Shown here: piece after piece, positions 9,068 through 18,231 of the stretch
How the letters are laid out: each line of letters opens with the position of its first letter
How positions within the stretch are numbered: the first letter of the stretch is position 1
NCBI GenBank assembly: GCA_963815185.1
Contig: CAWFGC010000014.1
Location: 1 to 64,000 of the forward strand
Length of the DNA: 64,000 bases
DNA from: SHZL01 sp963815185
GTDB taxonomy: Bacteria; Pseudomonadota; Gammaproteobacteria; Xanthomonadales; SZUA-36
Direction of reading: 5' to 3'
Made by a program: the position numbers and the translations under genes
Notes under the pieces: generated by a model
Told to the model about the DNA's origin: nothing
Seen by the model: only the letters and a program-made list of their open reading frames with translations
Database searches by the model: none

Positions 9068-9508
9068 CTAATTTTGTTTTTCCAGTGCCGCCTTGATCTT
9101 TTCGGCGACCGCCTTGAGCTTGTCCGGATTTTCCATCTCGCGTGCATGCAACTTCATATCGACCCCGCCGGAGCGCGGAATGACATGGAAATGCACGTGA
9201 AAGACGCTTTGTCCGGCCGCAGCTCCATTCAATTGCGCGAGCATTACGCCGGGCGCGTTCAATCCTTTCTTCACGGCCCTGGCGATTTTCTGCGTCGTCT
9301 TGATCAGCGCGGCCGCGGCCTCCGGTGACAGATCGAAAATGTCCGCGGCATGCTCTTTCGGCACCACCAGCGTGTGGCCTTCCACCTGAGGCATTACGTC
9401 CATGAAGGCGAGCGTGTGTTCGTCTTCATAGACTTTCACCGAGGGGACTTCGCCGCGTAAGATCTTTGCGAATATGTTGTTTGGGTCATACGTCATTCCG
9501 GTGTCCAT
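9068..9508 (-). CDS. HIT family nucleotide hydrolase/transferase
   Basis: A histidine-triad protein of about 146 residues. The signature QSVFHVHFHVIPR places the HxHxH triad at residues 104-108, whose central His forms the nucleotidyl intermediate. The N-terminal block IFAKILRGEVPSVKVYEDE and the GHTLVVPKEHAADIFDL segment are typical of the HinT/FHIT-like branch acting on AMP-linked substrates. Start may be 9508 or the internal ATG at 9496 (MTYDPNN). It converges with the NmrA-like gene, 13 bases apart. Confidence 0.9.
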   Translation of the reverse strand: MDTGMTYDPNNIFAKILRGEVPSVKVYEDEHTLAFMDVMPQVEGHTLVVPKEHAADIFDLSPEAAAALIKTTQKIARAVKKGLNAPGVMLAQLNGAAAGQSVFHVHFHVIPRSGGVDMKLHAREMENPDKLKAVAEKIKAALEKQN

Positions 9509-9711
9509 TCACTGCCGAGGGGCAGGAGCGATGATAAAGCGGCCGGGAGCCTTTTTCTACCGGCCAAGCCGATCCGGTCATCAGTCGATCCGGGTGATCA
9601 CAACTTCCTTGCTCAAAATGGTGGTTTATACTTTCTGTCCTGCCGGCAAATCGAGCGCAAGCCATATGGTCTGCGCGACTTGAAACACAATGACGTGACA
9701 GGAGAGAGACG

Positions 9712-10052
9712 ATGGGGATCAAGAGATTCGGACAGGTCATCAGGTTGCGGCCGGAAAGGTACGAAGAATACAAGCGGCTGCATGCCGAGGTCTGGCCGGA
9801 GGTGTTGGCCACGATCAACGCATGTAATATCCGCAATTACTCCATTTTTCATCGTGGCGGCTTGCTGTTCGCATGCTTCGAATACACCGGTGACGATATC
9901 GAAGTGGACATGGGAAGGCCGCGGCCGACCCGAAGATGCGTGAATGGTGGCAGCTGACCGATCCCTGTCAACAGCCGTTCGAGGGTCATTCGCGCGGCAG
10001 CACTGAAGGCAACTGGTGGCTCGATATGGAAGAGCTGTTTCACATGGATTGA
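9712..10052 (+). pseudogene. L-rhamnose mutarotase-like gene, frameshifted
   Basis: The first 70 codons (KRFGQVIRLRPERYEEYKRL, AEVWPEVLATI, NIRNYSIFHRGGLLFACFEY) match the DUF718/RhaM L-rhamnose mutarotase family, which interconverts sugar anomers. After GDDIEVDMG the frame is lost and ends at 9957, but the missing C-terminus (KAAADPKMREWWQLTDPCQ, then EGNWWLDMEELFHMD) continues in the next frame to the TGA at 10050-10052. Total length is one base short of whole codons, so a single-base deletion near 9912 explains it. The ribosome site GGAGAGACG precedes the ATG. Confidence 0.85.
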
Positions 10053-10099
10053 TGGTGAGTTGATGCTCTGGCTCAGATGCGTTTGTTCTCGCCTGCGCT

Positions 10100-11246
10100 T
10101 TATTCTGACCCGCCGACTCCTTGCGCAGCCAGCGGGTTCGGGTGGAGAAGAGATTTGATACGATCAGCGAGCGGGGATAGTGGTTCGTCTTTTCCCTCCG
10201 GATGAAGACTATACCAATAGGTGGTTGCAGCGTATTCGACCCAGCCACCACCTTCGGCATTTCGTTGCTTGATGCGGTCGAGTATTTTTGTCAGTTGAGG
10301 AATTGTCCGAAACTCATGCGTCCAATTGAGTGTCAGGTCGAGGCTCTGACGGAAGCGGATGACGTCGCGGTCACGAAATCGATACGTGGAAACGAGTGAC
10401 TCGCCTGCGTTGGGATTGCGCAGGTTCACGCCCACTTTGTAACCGTTGAATACTGTTTGCCAGCCCCAGCCGAAATTGAACGCGCACTCGCTGCCGAGAT
10501 AGTTGATGGAAGGCTCAGCTTTCACCATCCACGCGGATCTCATTGTTTGCCTCCATCACAAAGGTCATATTTTCAAACAGCGGCTCGTCCGTCTGGATCA
10601 GCCAGTATTCACCGACCAGATGTCCGGGGCCGTCGATGTGAAAGAATCGCCGTTGCGTGTCCGGCGTCAACTGAAATGAATGCCGCTGCCAAGCCGCATG
10701 GAAATATCCCATGTCGTCTTCCCACCGCGGCAGACTCTGCCACTCGACCGCCGCGTAGCTGACAATGTCCCGGTCGCTCTCGTTGGTCAAGGTGAGAGGG
10801 CCGATTTCTTGAACGGCATTGGAATGTAACTGACGGAAGATTCGCGACTCTTTTCCACGAATTGGGTCGTGAAATCGGCTGCCTTGCCGTTGCCGTCGGA
10901 GAAAAAGTCGCCCAGAGGTACGTTGACCGCAGGATGATCGGACCCATCGAAGTAAATTTTCAGGACAATGGAACGCACTTCCGCAGGCTGCAAATTCGAT
11001 CCCGGAGGTCGGCCAATACATCATTTCCCCGATGTACATGGTGTTGATTTGCGCCGGTCCCTTCAAATCGGCCAGAGTGACCGTCTTGTGCGCATCGAGC
11101 GATTGGAGGTCGGGGTAAGCGTCGTACTTCCAAAGAGAATTGACAGCACCATTGTGGATGTCGGTTCTGACACGCGGCAACTCAGAGGAAGTTTCGAGGC
11201 TGTTGATATTTTGGCTGTATGCGATCGCGGGGAAAAAAAATGTCAT
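10100..11246 (-). pseudogene. DUF2961 family exported protein, multiply frameshifted
   Basis: Pieces of one protein are readable in two alternating frames. The order is: a signal-like start (MTFFFPAIAYSQ), SLWKYDAYPDLQSLD and GPAQINTMYIG; then a frame change into VRSIVLKIYFDGSDHPAVNV and PLGDFFSDGNGKAADF; then back to GPLTLTNESDRDIVSYAAVE and HIDGPGHLVGEYWL; then another change into EPSINYLGSECAFNFGWGW and SLDLTLNWTHEFRTIPQL. These blocks match DUF2961, a glycan-active family related to difructose-dianhydride hydrolases. At least three frame changes make it non-functional. Next to the broken mutarotase it looks like the remains of a sugar-use locus. Confidence 0.75.
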
Positions 11247-11625
11247 GAACAGAATCAAGAATGCACTTCGCCATCGAGGCGATCGAAGTGTGATGTAGTG
11301 CTTGCACCATGTCAGGTCTCCTGCCGGGGAATCAGTCTGCTTTGCTTCCGATAGTGGCGACGGCATACCGGTTGCAGATGGCGAGTATAGCGCACTGGAT
11401 TTTGCGACATGGCGGCCAACAGCAAGTGCAAGTGGTTCGCGATCAGGTCCCTGCACAGCTTTGCAGATCATGCGCTGCCCCTTAACAGCCAAGTAAAATT
11501 GGAGTGTATTGTTGAGGTTTCCACCAAATTTGCGATTTTTGTGGCAAGATATGGGCGCTCCGGGCCCAACGGGGAGTCGGTCTGATTAGAACTGCTCCTC
11601 ACCGCCTGCGGGCAAAGGGGGCCTC

Positions 11626-12606
11626 ATGTACCTCCCATCCAATTACGCCACGGCGCTGGTCCTGATGTTGACCTCGATGATCTGCTGGGGATCGTGGCCC
11701 AACTTCCTGAAGAAGCTGCCGGGCTGGCGGCTTGAATACTTCTATATCGATTACTCGCTGGGCTTTTTGCTCACGGCGCTGGTCTTGGGCTTTACTCTCG
11801 GTTCCGGTGGCCCGGGAGAGCCGGGACACTGGAGCATGATCACTCACGCCGGCGCCCGCGAAGCCACGTATGCGGTCCTCGGCGGATTCATCTGGAACTT
11901 CGGCAATATTCTGTTGCTGATCGGCATCATGATCGCGGGTATATCCGTCGCCTACCCCATCGCGGCTGTGCCGGCGATCGTCCTCGGCATCGGTGGCAGC
12001 TACTGGCTGCAACCGGTCGGCAACCCCTGGTTGCTGGGTTCCGCGGTCGTCCTTCTGCTGGTGGCAGCCCAGACCACGGCGGCGGCATACCGACGGTTGG
12101 AGGGAGAATCGACGGCGCATCGCGGCCGCGCCATCGCCATTGCGGTCATTGCCGGATTCCTGATCGGCTTCTTTCCTCCCTTCGTAACCGTCGCCATCAG
12201 CGGAGACAACCGGCTCGATCCGTATACGGTCTCCACGCTGTTCATGCTGGGCGCCTGCGTGGCGACCGCGATTGCAATGCCGATTCTGGTGCGGCGCCCG
12301 CTGGTCGGTGAGGCGGGTGACCTGGGCGGCTATTTGAACGGGAGTACGATCACGCACGTGCTCGGGCTTCTGGCCGGGGTCGTGTGGTGCGTCGGCACGG
12401 TGTTCAATTACGTTTCCGCGGGTATGGTCGGTGTCGCGATCAGCGTGGGCATCGGTAGCGGCGCACCCATGATTGGCGCGCTGTGGGGCGTATTCGTGTG
12501 GCGCGAGTTCGAGCACGGTCCGGTGTCCTCGAAGGCCTTCATCACGGCGGCAATGCTGTTGTATACCGCGGGCGTGGCGGCGATGTCCGTGGCGTATACG
12601 CTGTAA
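11626..12606 (+). CDS. GRP/DMT-superfamily sugar permease
   Basis: A 326-residue integral membrane protein with about ten hydrophobic segments. It begins ATALVLMLTSMICWGSWPNF, a signature of the glucose/ribose porter (GlcU/RbsU) and RhaT-like branch of the drug/metabolite transporter superfamily. Later blocks FIWNFGNILLLIGI, AGISVAYPIAAVPAI and GVVWCVGTVFNYVSAG support this. Likely role is inner-membrane uptake of a monosaccharide by cation symport. AAAGGGGG precedes the ATG. It is intact, although the two genes upstream (mutarotase-like and DUF2961) are broken. Confidence 0.82.
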   Translation: MYLPSNYATALVLMLTSMICWGSWPNFLKKLPGWRLEYFYIDYSLGFLLTALVLGFTLGSGGPGEPGHWSMITHAGAREATYAVLGGFIWNFGNILLLIGIMIAGISVAYPIAAVPAIVLGIGGSYWLQPVGNPWLLGSAVVLLLVAAQTTAAAYRRLEGESTAHRGRAIAIAVIAGFLIGFFPPFVTVAISGDNRLDPYTVSTLFMLGACVATAIAMPILVRRPLVGEAGDLGGYLNGSTITHVLGLLAGVVWCVGTVFNYVSAGMVGVAISVGIGSGAPMIGALWGVFVWREFEHGPVSSKAFITAAMLLYTAGVAAMSVAYTL

Positions 12607-12827
12607 ACAAGCGGGGCGTCTTTCCGCGTCTGGTGGAAACACTCTGGTCCACATAATTCCTCAAATCGGGCGCGTCGGCACATTTCCTGCCTGAGAGATT
12701 CAGCGCCTATCCAACACTTGAACTAGAGAGTCCCTTTGCAGCCATGCGACGTATCGTGGATTGCGAGGAGCTTCGATGCGGTCAGTGTTCTGGCCTGTCA
12801 ACCAGGTTCAGGTGAACCAAATAAGAA

Positions 12828-13712
12828 ATGATTACCAGGGGATATGGAGTTCTGTTAACCATCTGTACCGGTCTATGGCTGGGTATCGCAGTTGAACTGT
12901 GGGCTCGCGATTCCAATTGGGCAGCCGGGCAGTTTGCGATTGATTCCGTTTCAGTTCCCGTCTCTGATGGGGCAGGGCTGCGCACTGGCCTGCCCTGGGC
13001 CAATGGCCGGTTTGTTTATGAGTTCAGTCCTGAGCTTGAGCAGGATGAACAAAAAACGGCCGAGTTCGAAGCCGTCTGTCGCAGTTTATTGAACAACACG
13101 GCGCTGCATTGTGTTCGTCATTCCGACACGGTCGCGATGAATGATACCGATTACGTTTATGTGGTCGACGGTATTGGCGATGTTTCCTTTGTCGGGCGGC
13201 AGGGGGGGCGGCAGATTATGGGTGTTCTTAGCTGGAACAATCCGATTATCGTCGCGCATGAAATCAAACACGCGCTGGGTTGGGGGCATGAACAGCAGCA
13301 CCCGGACCGGGACCGGTTTGTGGATATTCTCTTTGACAATATTCCGCCCGAGGATCAGGAAAATTTTCTGATCTACGACGCCGGTAATGAGGGCCCCTAC
13401 GATTTTGATTCAATCATGCATTACTACCCCACGGATTTTGCCCTGCCGACGAAGAAGTCCATCCGGGTAAAGCCGGCATACCGGAAGTATCAGAGCGCGA
13501 TCGGGCAACGCGATCATCTGTCTGCAACCGACTTGCGGGAAATACAGGAATTTTACGGTGATCCCTCAGTGGAATGGTGCGGCATCGAGCGCAAGCCGCA
13601 GCGCGGCGCAGGCGGTTCGGCCCCCGCGTGTTCACTGGTTTGTCAGCTCGAGTCAGATCCAGCCATCGGCGCCTGGGTACCACAAGGGAATTGTGACGCA
13701 TCGGGTGGTTGA
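12828..13712 (+). CDS. Astacin-like exported zinc metalloprotease (M12A)
   Basis: A 294-residue protein with an N-terminal hydrophobic signal (VLLTICTGLWLGIAVELWA). The zinc site is HEIKHALGWGHEQQHPDRD near residues 144-162: H144, H148 and H154 bind zinc, E145 is the catalytic base, and the HEQQHPDRD tail is diagnostic of astacins. The Met-turn SIMHYY follows near 195-200. A cysteine-rich short tail (EWCGIE, ACSLVCQLE) follows the catalytic domain. It should act outside the cytoplasm on proteins. No propeptide of the usual eukaryotic kind is evident; the roughly 100-residue segment before the zinc site could be one. Confidence 0.9.
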   Translation: MITRGYGVLLTICTGLWLGIAVELWARDSNWAAGQFAIDSVSVPVSDGAGLRTGLPWANGRFVYEFSPELEQDEQKTAEFEAVCRSLLNNTALHCVRHSDTVAMNDTDYVYVVDGIGDVSFVGRQGGRQIMGVLSWNNPIIVAHEIKHALGWGHEQQHPDRDRFVDILFDNIPPEDQENFLIYDAGNEGPYDFDSIMHYYPTDFALPTKKSIRVKPAYRKYQSAIGQRDHLSATDLREIQEFYGDPSVEWCGIERKPQRGAGGSAPACSLVCQLESDPAIGAWVPQGNCDASGG

Positions 13713-13852
13713 TCGCGCGTTACGGCAAGTCCTTCCAGGACCTATGGCCCGCGTTTTCCCGCTTGACTGCTTGGGCAATATGAGTGAAAGGGATTTTCTC
13801 TATTGATGGTGTAAGGCAGCAATTTTGCTGCGAATTATTCTGGAGGATTGGC

Positions 13853-14288
13853 ATGAGAAATGTACTTTTGGCGGTTACCGCATTGATGCTGCAGCTCGGC
13901 GCTTTATGCAGATTGCAAGGAATTCGACCTGCAGGGCGATTGGACGGTGTTCTACCAGAACAACGCATTCCCGACCAGCGTGCTGGCGCCTGACAAGACG
14001 ATCAATATTCAGTACTTCAGCGATGCGGATGAGTTCTCGGTGGATTTGAGTGATCCGCGATGGAAAGCCTGGAGCGGCAATTGGTCGCATGAGTGCATCG
14101 ACGGGCAGACCGTGTTGATCGGCGCGGTTGAACGGCGCAGCGGCGGCGCATCGTTGTTGATTGAAATAAGCCGGGTGGTCGACGTTGACGACCTGCTTGC
14201 GCGGCCTTCAGGGGATGTGAATCCGAATCAGATCAACATCCACTTTCCGGATCGGCATGCCAGTACCTATTCCGCCGGAGTTGATTGA
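13853..14288 (+). pseudogene. Small exported protein gene, frameshifted
   Basis: TGGAGGATTGGC precedes an ATG at 13853 that begins a signal peptide (MRNVLLAVTALMLQLGAL). In that frame the protein ends at 13993, but just after the signal the next frame reads LYADCKEFDLQGDWTVFYQN and continues NAFPTSVLAPDKTINIQYF to a stop at 14288. Total length is one base more than whole codons, so a one-base insertion near 13905 would explain it. The restored product is about 144 residues, secreted, with a lipocalin/DUF-like DWTVFYQN opening; I cannot name the family. It sits between the protease and the CHAT gene. Confidence 0.6.
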
Positions 14289-14354
14289 AGCGCTGACGAA
14301 ACAAGGCTATTTGGCATCGCATCCCGGGCATGCACATGCTTACGATTAAACGAT

Positions 14355-16421
14355 TTACTGGCTGAACAACTGAAACGCCGCCCATTGGTTGATGCCGGCT
14401 TGTCCGGCGTTGATCAGCTTGAGTTTCGTCACCCGCAGGGCGCTTGGCACGTTCCTGCTGGACGCCAGTTGCGCGTAGAATTCGGTGAGGAATTCGGCAG
14501 TTGCCTGATCGGAAATCGGCCACAGGCTCGCCATCACATGGGGGCTTCCCAGTTGCAGAAATCTGGTGACGAACCCCAGGTCGCTGTCATACTCGAAACG
14601 GTTCAGACCGACGGTGCTGCAGGCACTGAGTACCACCAGGCGCGCGTGGATCAGCTCCTGGCTTAACTCGGCGGGCGTGACGAATTCGAGTGGGTTTTCC
14701 GCGCTGCCGGAGACCATGATGCGCGACAGTTCGGGGTACTCCCGGTCAATGGTGGCATGGCTTGCAATGTGGATAAGATCGGCGCTATTGAACGCTTTTG
14801 AATCCAACGCGTGGCGGGTCAGGTCAGTGCCCTGGACCAGCACGATGTCTTGGTCATGAAAGCGCTTTTGTATCGCAGCCAGTTCCCTGGCGGCACCGGC
14901 CAGGGGTTGCACCCTGTCGCTGTGAATGGTCGGGTTGCCGGCAAGGAACAGGTGGTGAGGGGCAAAAGCCTGGTTCAGATGTGCCACCACCCGATCAAGG
15001 CCATTGATGGACAGGATGTTGACCACCCTGTGGCTGCGGATCATCGGTTTGTCATCGATCGACAGGGCTTCAAGTGGAAAATCGCTCAGTTCGCCGGTGC
15101 CGAGGAACAGAACATTGAAGCGGAGCTCCTGCTGAACCGGCGCGATCAGGAGCTGCCCCAGGCTGACCAATTCCTCACCGGTGGATGGTTGATTGAAGGT
15201 GCGGATACCGGCATGGGCCTTTTGCACCAAGTTCCGAATCTCTCTGTCAGAGCCCAGTTCATGCAAGGTCAGGCCCTGTGCATTGCCGACCCAGGCATAG
15301 GCGCGATGGTCCAGAAAATAATAGGCCAGAACGCTGTAGTCGGCGGGCAGATGGAGCAGCTGTTGACGTAAGTTCGCGACGCCTGTGCCGGCTTTTCTGG
15401 CACTTGCATTATTCTGCGCAAGTAGCCACAGATCGATGCCTCGCTGCACCGCTTCCTTGGCCTGAGTGGTGCCGGCTTGTTCACGTTGCGCCAACAACAC
15501 GCGAAATGCACTGGAAGATTCATTGTTGCCACCGTCAGCACCGACTTTTGATGTTCCGGCAGCGCGCCCAAGGTCGATATTACTCAAGCGGTTCAAAGCC
15601 AGTAGTGAGTCCATTGCGATTTGGTCATTGTCCACACCGGAGTCCAGCAAGAGATGCATATGGAAATCAAAAATGTCCCGGCGCGCTTCCAGGTACCAGG
15701 CGCCCAGGACGCCCGGCAGGCTGCGCTGGAAGAACAGCAGGTCATCGATCAGCCCGGTCGTCACGGACCTGGCATCATCCAGTTTGCCTTCCGCTCGGAG
15801 GATTTTGGCCCACAGATACTTGCCTTCCAGGGCGGGGATGGATGCCTGCAACGACTGAATCTGTTGGTAGCCCATTTGCAGATGTTGGCTTGAACAGGCG
15901 GGGCTCAACCGGCTCACGGATTCCAGCGCGCAGGCTTCCAGTTCCGCCAGCTGCCCCAGGTGCGGGAAGGCAGTGGTGGCATATAGCTTGGCGCTTTGGT
16001 GATACAAGTCAATCGCCTGAGCCAAATTCGACTGCGCTGCAGCATCGCGAGCTTTGCTGGCAACCCAGCCGGCCCGGTCGGGATCCGTGGCCAGATACTG
16101 CTCCTGCCGGGCACGATCACTGGCCATGGCTTCGAATTTTCGTTGTATGCGCTCGATGTCGGCCCGAAGTGTCAGGGCAAGTCTGAGTGCGCGCCCTTCA
16201 CGCGCCGTTTCCAGATCCGGAATGGCAAGTTCGAGTTGGGTCAGGCTTTTGTCAAGCTGACCCATCTCACTATAAGCCTGTCCCAACAGGCAGCGATTTC
16301 TGCCCCGGCTTTCTGCGTCATCCTGCTGGATCGACAATTCCAATGCTGTGTTCAAGGCCTCCAAAGCCTGTGGAAATTGGTACAGCTTGAGGTAATAGAT
16401 GCCCAATGCAGCCCTGCACAT
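14355..16421 (-). CDS. TPR-CHAT protein, C-terminal part (peptidase-like CHAT domain)
   Basis: 688 codons in one frame, continuing the gene that starts at 17511. The first half is TPR-like (FPQALEALNTALELSIQQD, LGQAYSEMGQLDKSLTQLEL). The last 250 residues are a CHAT domain, a caspase-like fold. The catalytic pair is visible: His in LIHIASHATIDRE (codon 14757-14759) and Cys in LVVLSACSTVGLN (codon 14619-14621), followed by GSPHVMASLWPISDQATAEF. The local ATG has no good ribosome site and lies inside the coding sequence of the longer gene, so this is a fragment of a protein of about 1050 residues. The frame change is near 16425. Confidence 0.85.
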   Translation of the reverse strand: MCRAALGIYYLKLYQFPQALEALNTALELSIQQDDAESRGRNRCLLGQAYSEMGQLDKSLTQLELAIPDLETAREGRALRLALTLRADIERIQRKFEAMASDRARQEQYLATDPDRAGWVASKARDAAAQSNLAQAIDLYHQSAKLYATTAFPHLGQLAELEACALESVSRLSPACSSQHLQMGYQQIQSLQASIPALEGKYLWAKILRAEGKLDDARSVTTGLIDDLLFFQRSLPGVLGAWYLEARRDIFDFHMHLLLDSGVDNDQIAMDSLLALNRLSNIDLGRAAGTSKVGADGGNNESSSAFRVLLAQREQAGTTQAKEAVQRGIDLWLLAQNNASARKAGTGVANLRQQLLHLPADYSVLAYYFLDHRAYAWVGNAQGLTLHELGSDREIRNLVQKAHAGIRTFNQPSTGEELVSLGQLLIAPVQQELRFNVLFLGTGELSDFPLEALSIDDKPMIRSHRVVNILSINGLDRVVAHLNQAFAPHHLFLAGNPTIHSDRVQPLAGAARELAAIQKRFHDQDIVLVQGTDLTRHALDSKAFNSADLIHIASHATIDREYPELSRIMVSGSAENPLEFVTPAELSQELIHARLVVLSACSTVGLNRFEYDSDLGFVTRFLQLGSPHVMASLWPISDQATAEFLTEFYAQLASSRNVPSALRVTKLKLINAGQAGINQWAAFQLFSQ

Positions 16422-17511
16422 TCTCCATTTCCAACGGATCGTCTTGCACCGTCAGTTCCTGCTGTACGTGCCGCAAGGTTTCTATCGCCAGATCGATATG
16501 CCCCAGCCGTTGTTGCGCAACTGCCCGGTTGGTTCCGATCAGGGTCGTGAGATAGGTATCCTGCAAGTCCAAGGCCATATCCAATGCCTCGTCATAGCGC
16601 TCGAGGGCGAGATCCAGCCGGTCCTGGTAGTTGAACGCAATGCCGGCATTGTTGATCGCCCAGATGCCTTCAAAACCGTTGTGCAGGTCTTGCGCGAGCC
16701 GGCGGGCCTTATTGAAGTTGTCCAGTGCCTCGCTATAGTTCCGCCGGGCTTGCGCTTCGTCGTTGCCAGCGTCGCGTTCGAGCCTGATCTGGCCGGCCAA
16801 CTGGTGGCTGAGCAGGGTTAAGACCGGGACATGCAACTCACGGGATTTTTCAATGAGTGCGGAAGCAGCAGCCAATGATTCGGCATAGCGGTACAGCGGG
16901 TAGTACTCGAAATAAGCTTTGAAGTATTGTGCCCAAAGCGCCTGTTCCCGCAAGCCCAGATGTTCGAACTGCTGTCTGGCGGCAGTCAGTGCCTCGAGAT
17001 TTTCGGCCCAGTCTGCAGCGGCCTCGCTGTTGACAAACTGCAGTCCGCGCGCCAGGTTGCTCCAGGCCATGGCCAATGCGGCGTCAGCCGTGGACGCTGC
17101 GGGCAGGGCATACACATTGACGGTGACGGAAGCACGGCGGGTTACCTGTAGCGGGGTGATTTGCAAGGTGTAGTGAGCCGACTGCGCGCTTGCAGCGATA
17201 AAGTGATAAACCGGCGCAGAGCGGAGAAAGGCGAGCTGAATTTCGCTCAATTCCTGCTGACCGGCCGCAATGATTTTGGAACGGTAATTGGCGTCCTGGC
17301 TGAGGATTTCCACCACAAGGGGTTGGAAGCCGGCTTCGATCCCAATGGAAAGTGGCTGGCCAATCTTGAGTTCCGACTGCGTCGTTGAGGATACCAGGAT
17401 GGAGTCACCGGGCGGATTTGAGTGGCATGAAATCAAACCAATCGCGCACAGTGAGTGCAGTAAGCACCACCTGAAAAAAAGACAGAATCGATGACGGTCA
17501 ATCGATGGCAA
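16318..17511 (-). CDS. TPR-CHAT lipoprotein, N-terminal part
   Basis: 397 codons forming the start of the TPR-CHAT protein. The N-terminus has a hydrophobic segment ending in the lipobox-like L-I-S-C (CAIGLISCHSN), so the product is probably an exported lipoprotein. A beta-rich segment follows (QPLSIGIEAGFQPLVVEIL and TLQITPLQVTRRASVTVNVY), like the pre-TPR domains of secreted CHAT proteins, then TPR repeats (RNYSEALDNFNKARRLAQDL, RLDLALERYDEALDMALDL). Coherent sequence ends at DDPLEMEN and resumes in the frame of the 14355-16421 piece as AALGIYYLKLYQF, implying a one-base indel near 16425. It is divergent from the ECF sigma gene. Confidence 0.82.
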   Translation of the reverse strand: MPSIDRHRFCLFFRWCLLHSLCAIGLISCHSNPPGDSILVSSTTQSELKIGQPLSIGIEAGFQPLVVEILSQDANYRSKIIAAGQQELSEIQLAFLRSAPVYHFIAASAQSAHYTLQITPLQVTRRASVTVNVYALPAASTADAALAMAWSNLARGLQFVNSEAAADWAENLEALTAARQQFEHLGLREQALWAQYFKAYFEYYPLYRYAESLAAASALIEKSRELHVPVLTLLSHQLAGQIRLERDAGNDEAQARRNYSEALDNFNKARRLAQDLHNGFEGIWAINNAGIAFNYQDRLDLALERYDEALDMALDLQDTYLTTLIGTNRAVAQQRLGHIDLAIETLRHVQQELTVQDDPLEMENVQGCIGHLLPQAVPISTGFGGLEHSIGIVDPAG

Positions 17512-17553
17512 ATGTCCGGTTTCCGCTAATAAGTAATATTGCCATGCAGGTAT

Positions 17554-17582
17554 TTGTTTTTGCGTTCCTTTCCTATGATAAT
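17554..17582 (+). promoter_or_regulatory. Candidate sigma-70-type promoter of the ECF sigma gene
   Basis: TTGTTT (17554-17559) and GATAAT (17577-17582) are separated by 17 bases, close to the housekeeping consensus. Transcription would begin near 17590, which excludes the TTG at 17587 as start codon and favours the GTG at 17620 or ATG at 17641. It lies in the 108-base gap between the divergent CHAT and sigma genes. Not tested. Confidence 0.4.
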
Positions 17583-17619
17583 CTAATTGTGTATTCAGCT
17601 TGGCAGGAATTCACAAGCA

Positions 17620-18231
17620 GTGCTTCAGTCCGCACCTCAAATGGTCGAGCCCAGCCGCGAGCTGGTGCACCGCATAGCTGATGGGGACCGGACCGCGGAA
17701 GCAGAGCTCATCGAGCGTTATGAGCGCGGCATCCGCTTGATTTTGCTCAAGCGCACGGGAAATCCCCAACTGGCCAAAGATCTTTGCCAGGACACTTTTG
17801 TCATCATTTTGCGAAAACTTCGTGCCGGTGAGCTCAATAGCCCGGATAACCTGGCAGGCTTCATCAGCCGCACCGCCATCAATATCTCGATCCAGCATTT
17901 CCGCAAGGAACAACGCTACGTGTACTCGGCAGATGGGATGTTTGGGCCGCAACTTGCACATAATGATAAGAAAGGAGAAAAACTGGACCGATTGACGATT
18001 CGAGACATGCTGGAAAATGTGATGAACCAACTGGCCGTCACGCGCGACCGGGAAATACTGCAACGTTACTACCTGAGCGACGATGACAAACCGATCATTT
18101 GCGGCGACTTGCAGATTTCATCCGCTCACTTCGACCGCGTGTTGTACCGGGCCAAACAGCGCATGCGTCAGTTGATCGATGAAACCGAAGGATTGAAAGC
18201 GCTTTTGTTTGGAGGCCTGCTGGATGCATAA
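17620..18231 (+). CDS. ECF-type RNA polymerase sigma factor
   Basis: About 203 residues. Region 2 is visible (LIERYERGIRLILLKRTGNP, then LAKDLCQDTFVIILRKLRAG and FISRTAINISIQHFRKEQRY, the -10 recognition helix). A weaker region 4 follows (QLAVTRDREILQRYYLSDDD, and SSAHFDRVLYRAKQRMRQLI), so it should direct polymerase to a small regulon. I prefer the GTG at 17620, with AGGA 11 bases upstream, because the likely promoter lies at 17554-17582; ATG 17641 is the alternative. Its stop overlaps the anti-sigma-like start (ATGCATAA). The divergent neighbour is the TPR-CHAT lipoprotein. Confidence 0.88.
   Translation: MLQSAPQMVEPSRELVHRIADGDRTAEAELIERYERGIRLILLKRTGNPQLAKDLCQDTFVIILRKLRAGELNSPDNLAGFISRTAINISIQHFRKEQRYVYSADGMFGPQLAHNDKKGEKLDRLTIRDMLENVMNQLAVTRDREILQRYYLSDDDKPIICGDLQISSAHFDRVLYRAKQRMRQLIDETEGLKALLFGGLLDA

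Noticed and set aside
17587..17619. TTG at 17587 as start of the ECF sigma factor
   Set aside because: The likely promoter -10 ends at 17582, so transcription starts after the TTG.
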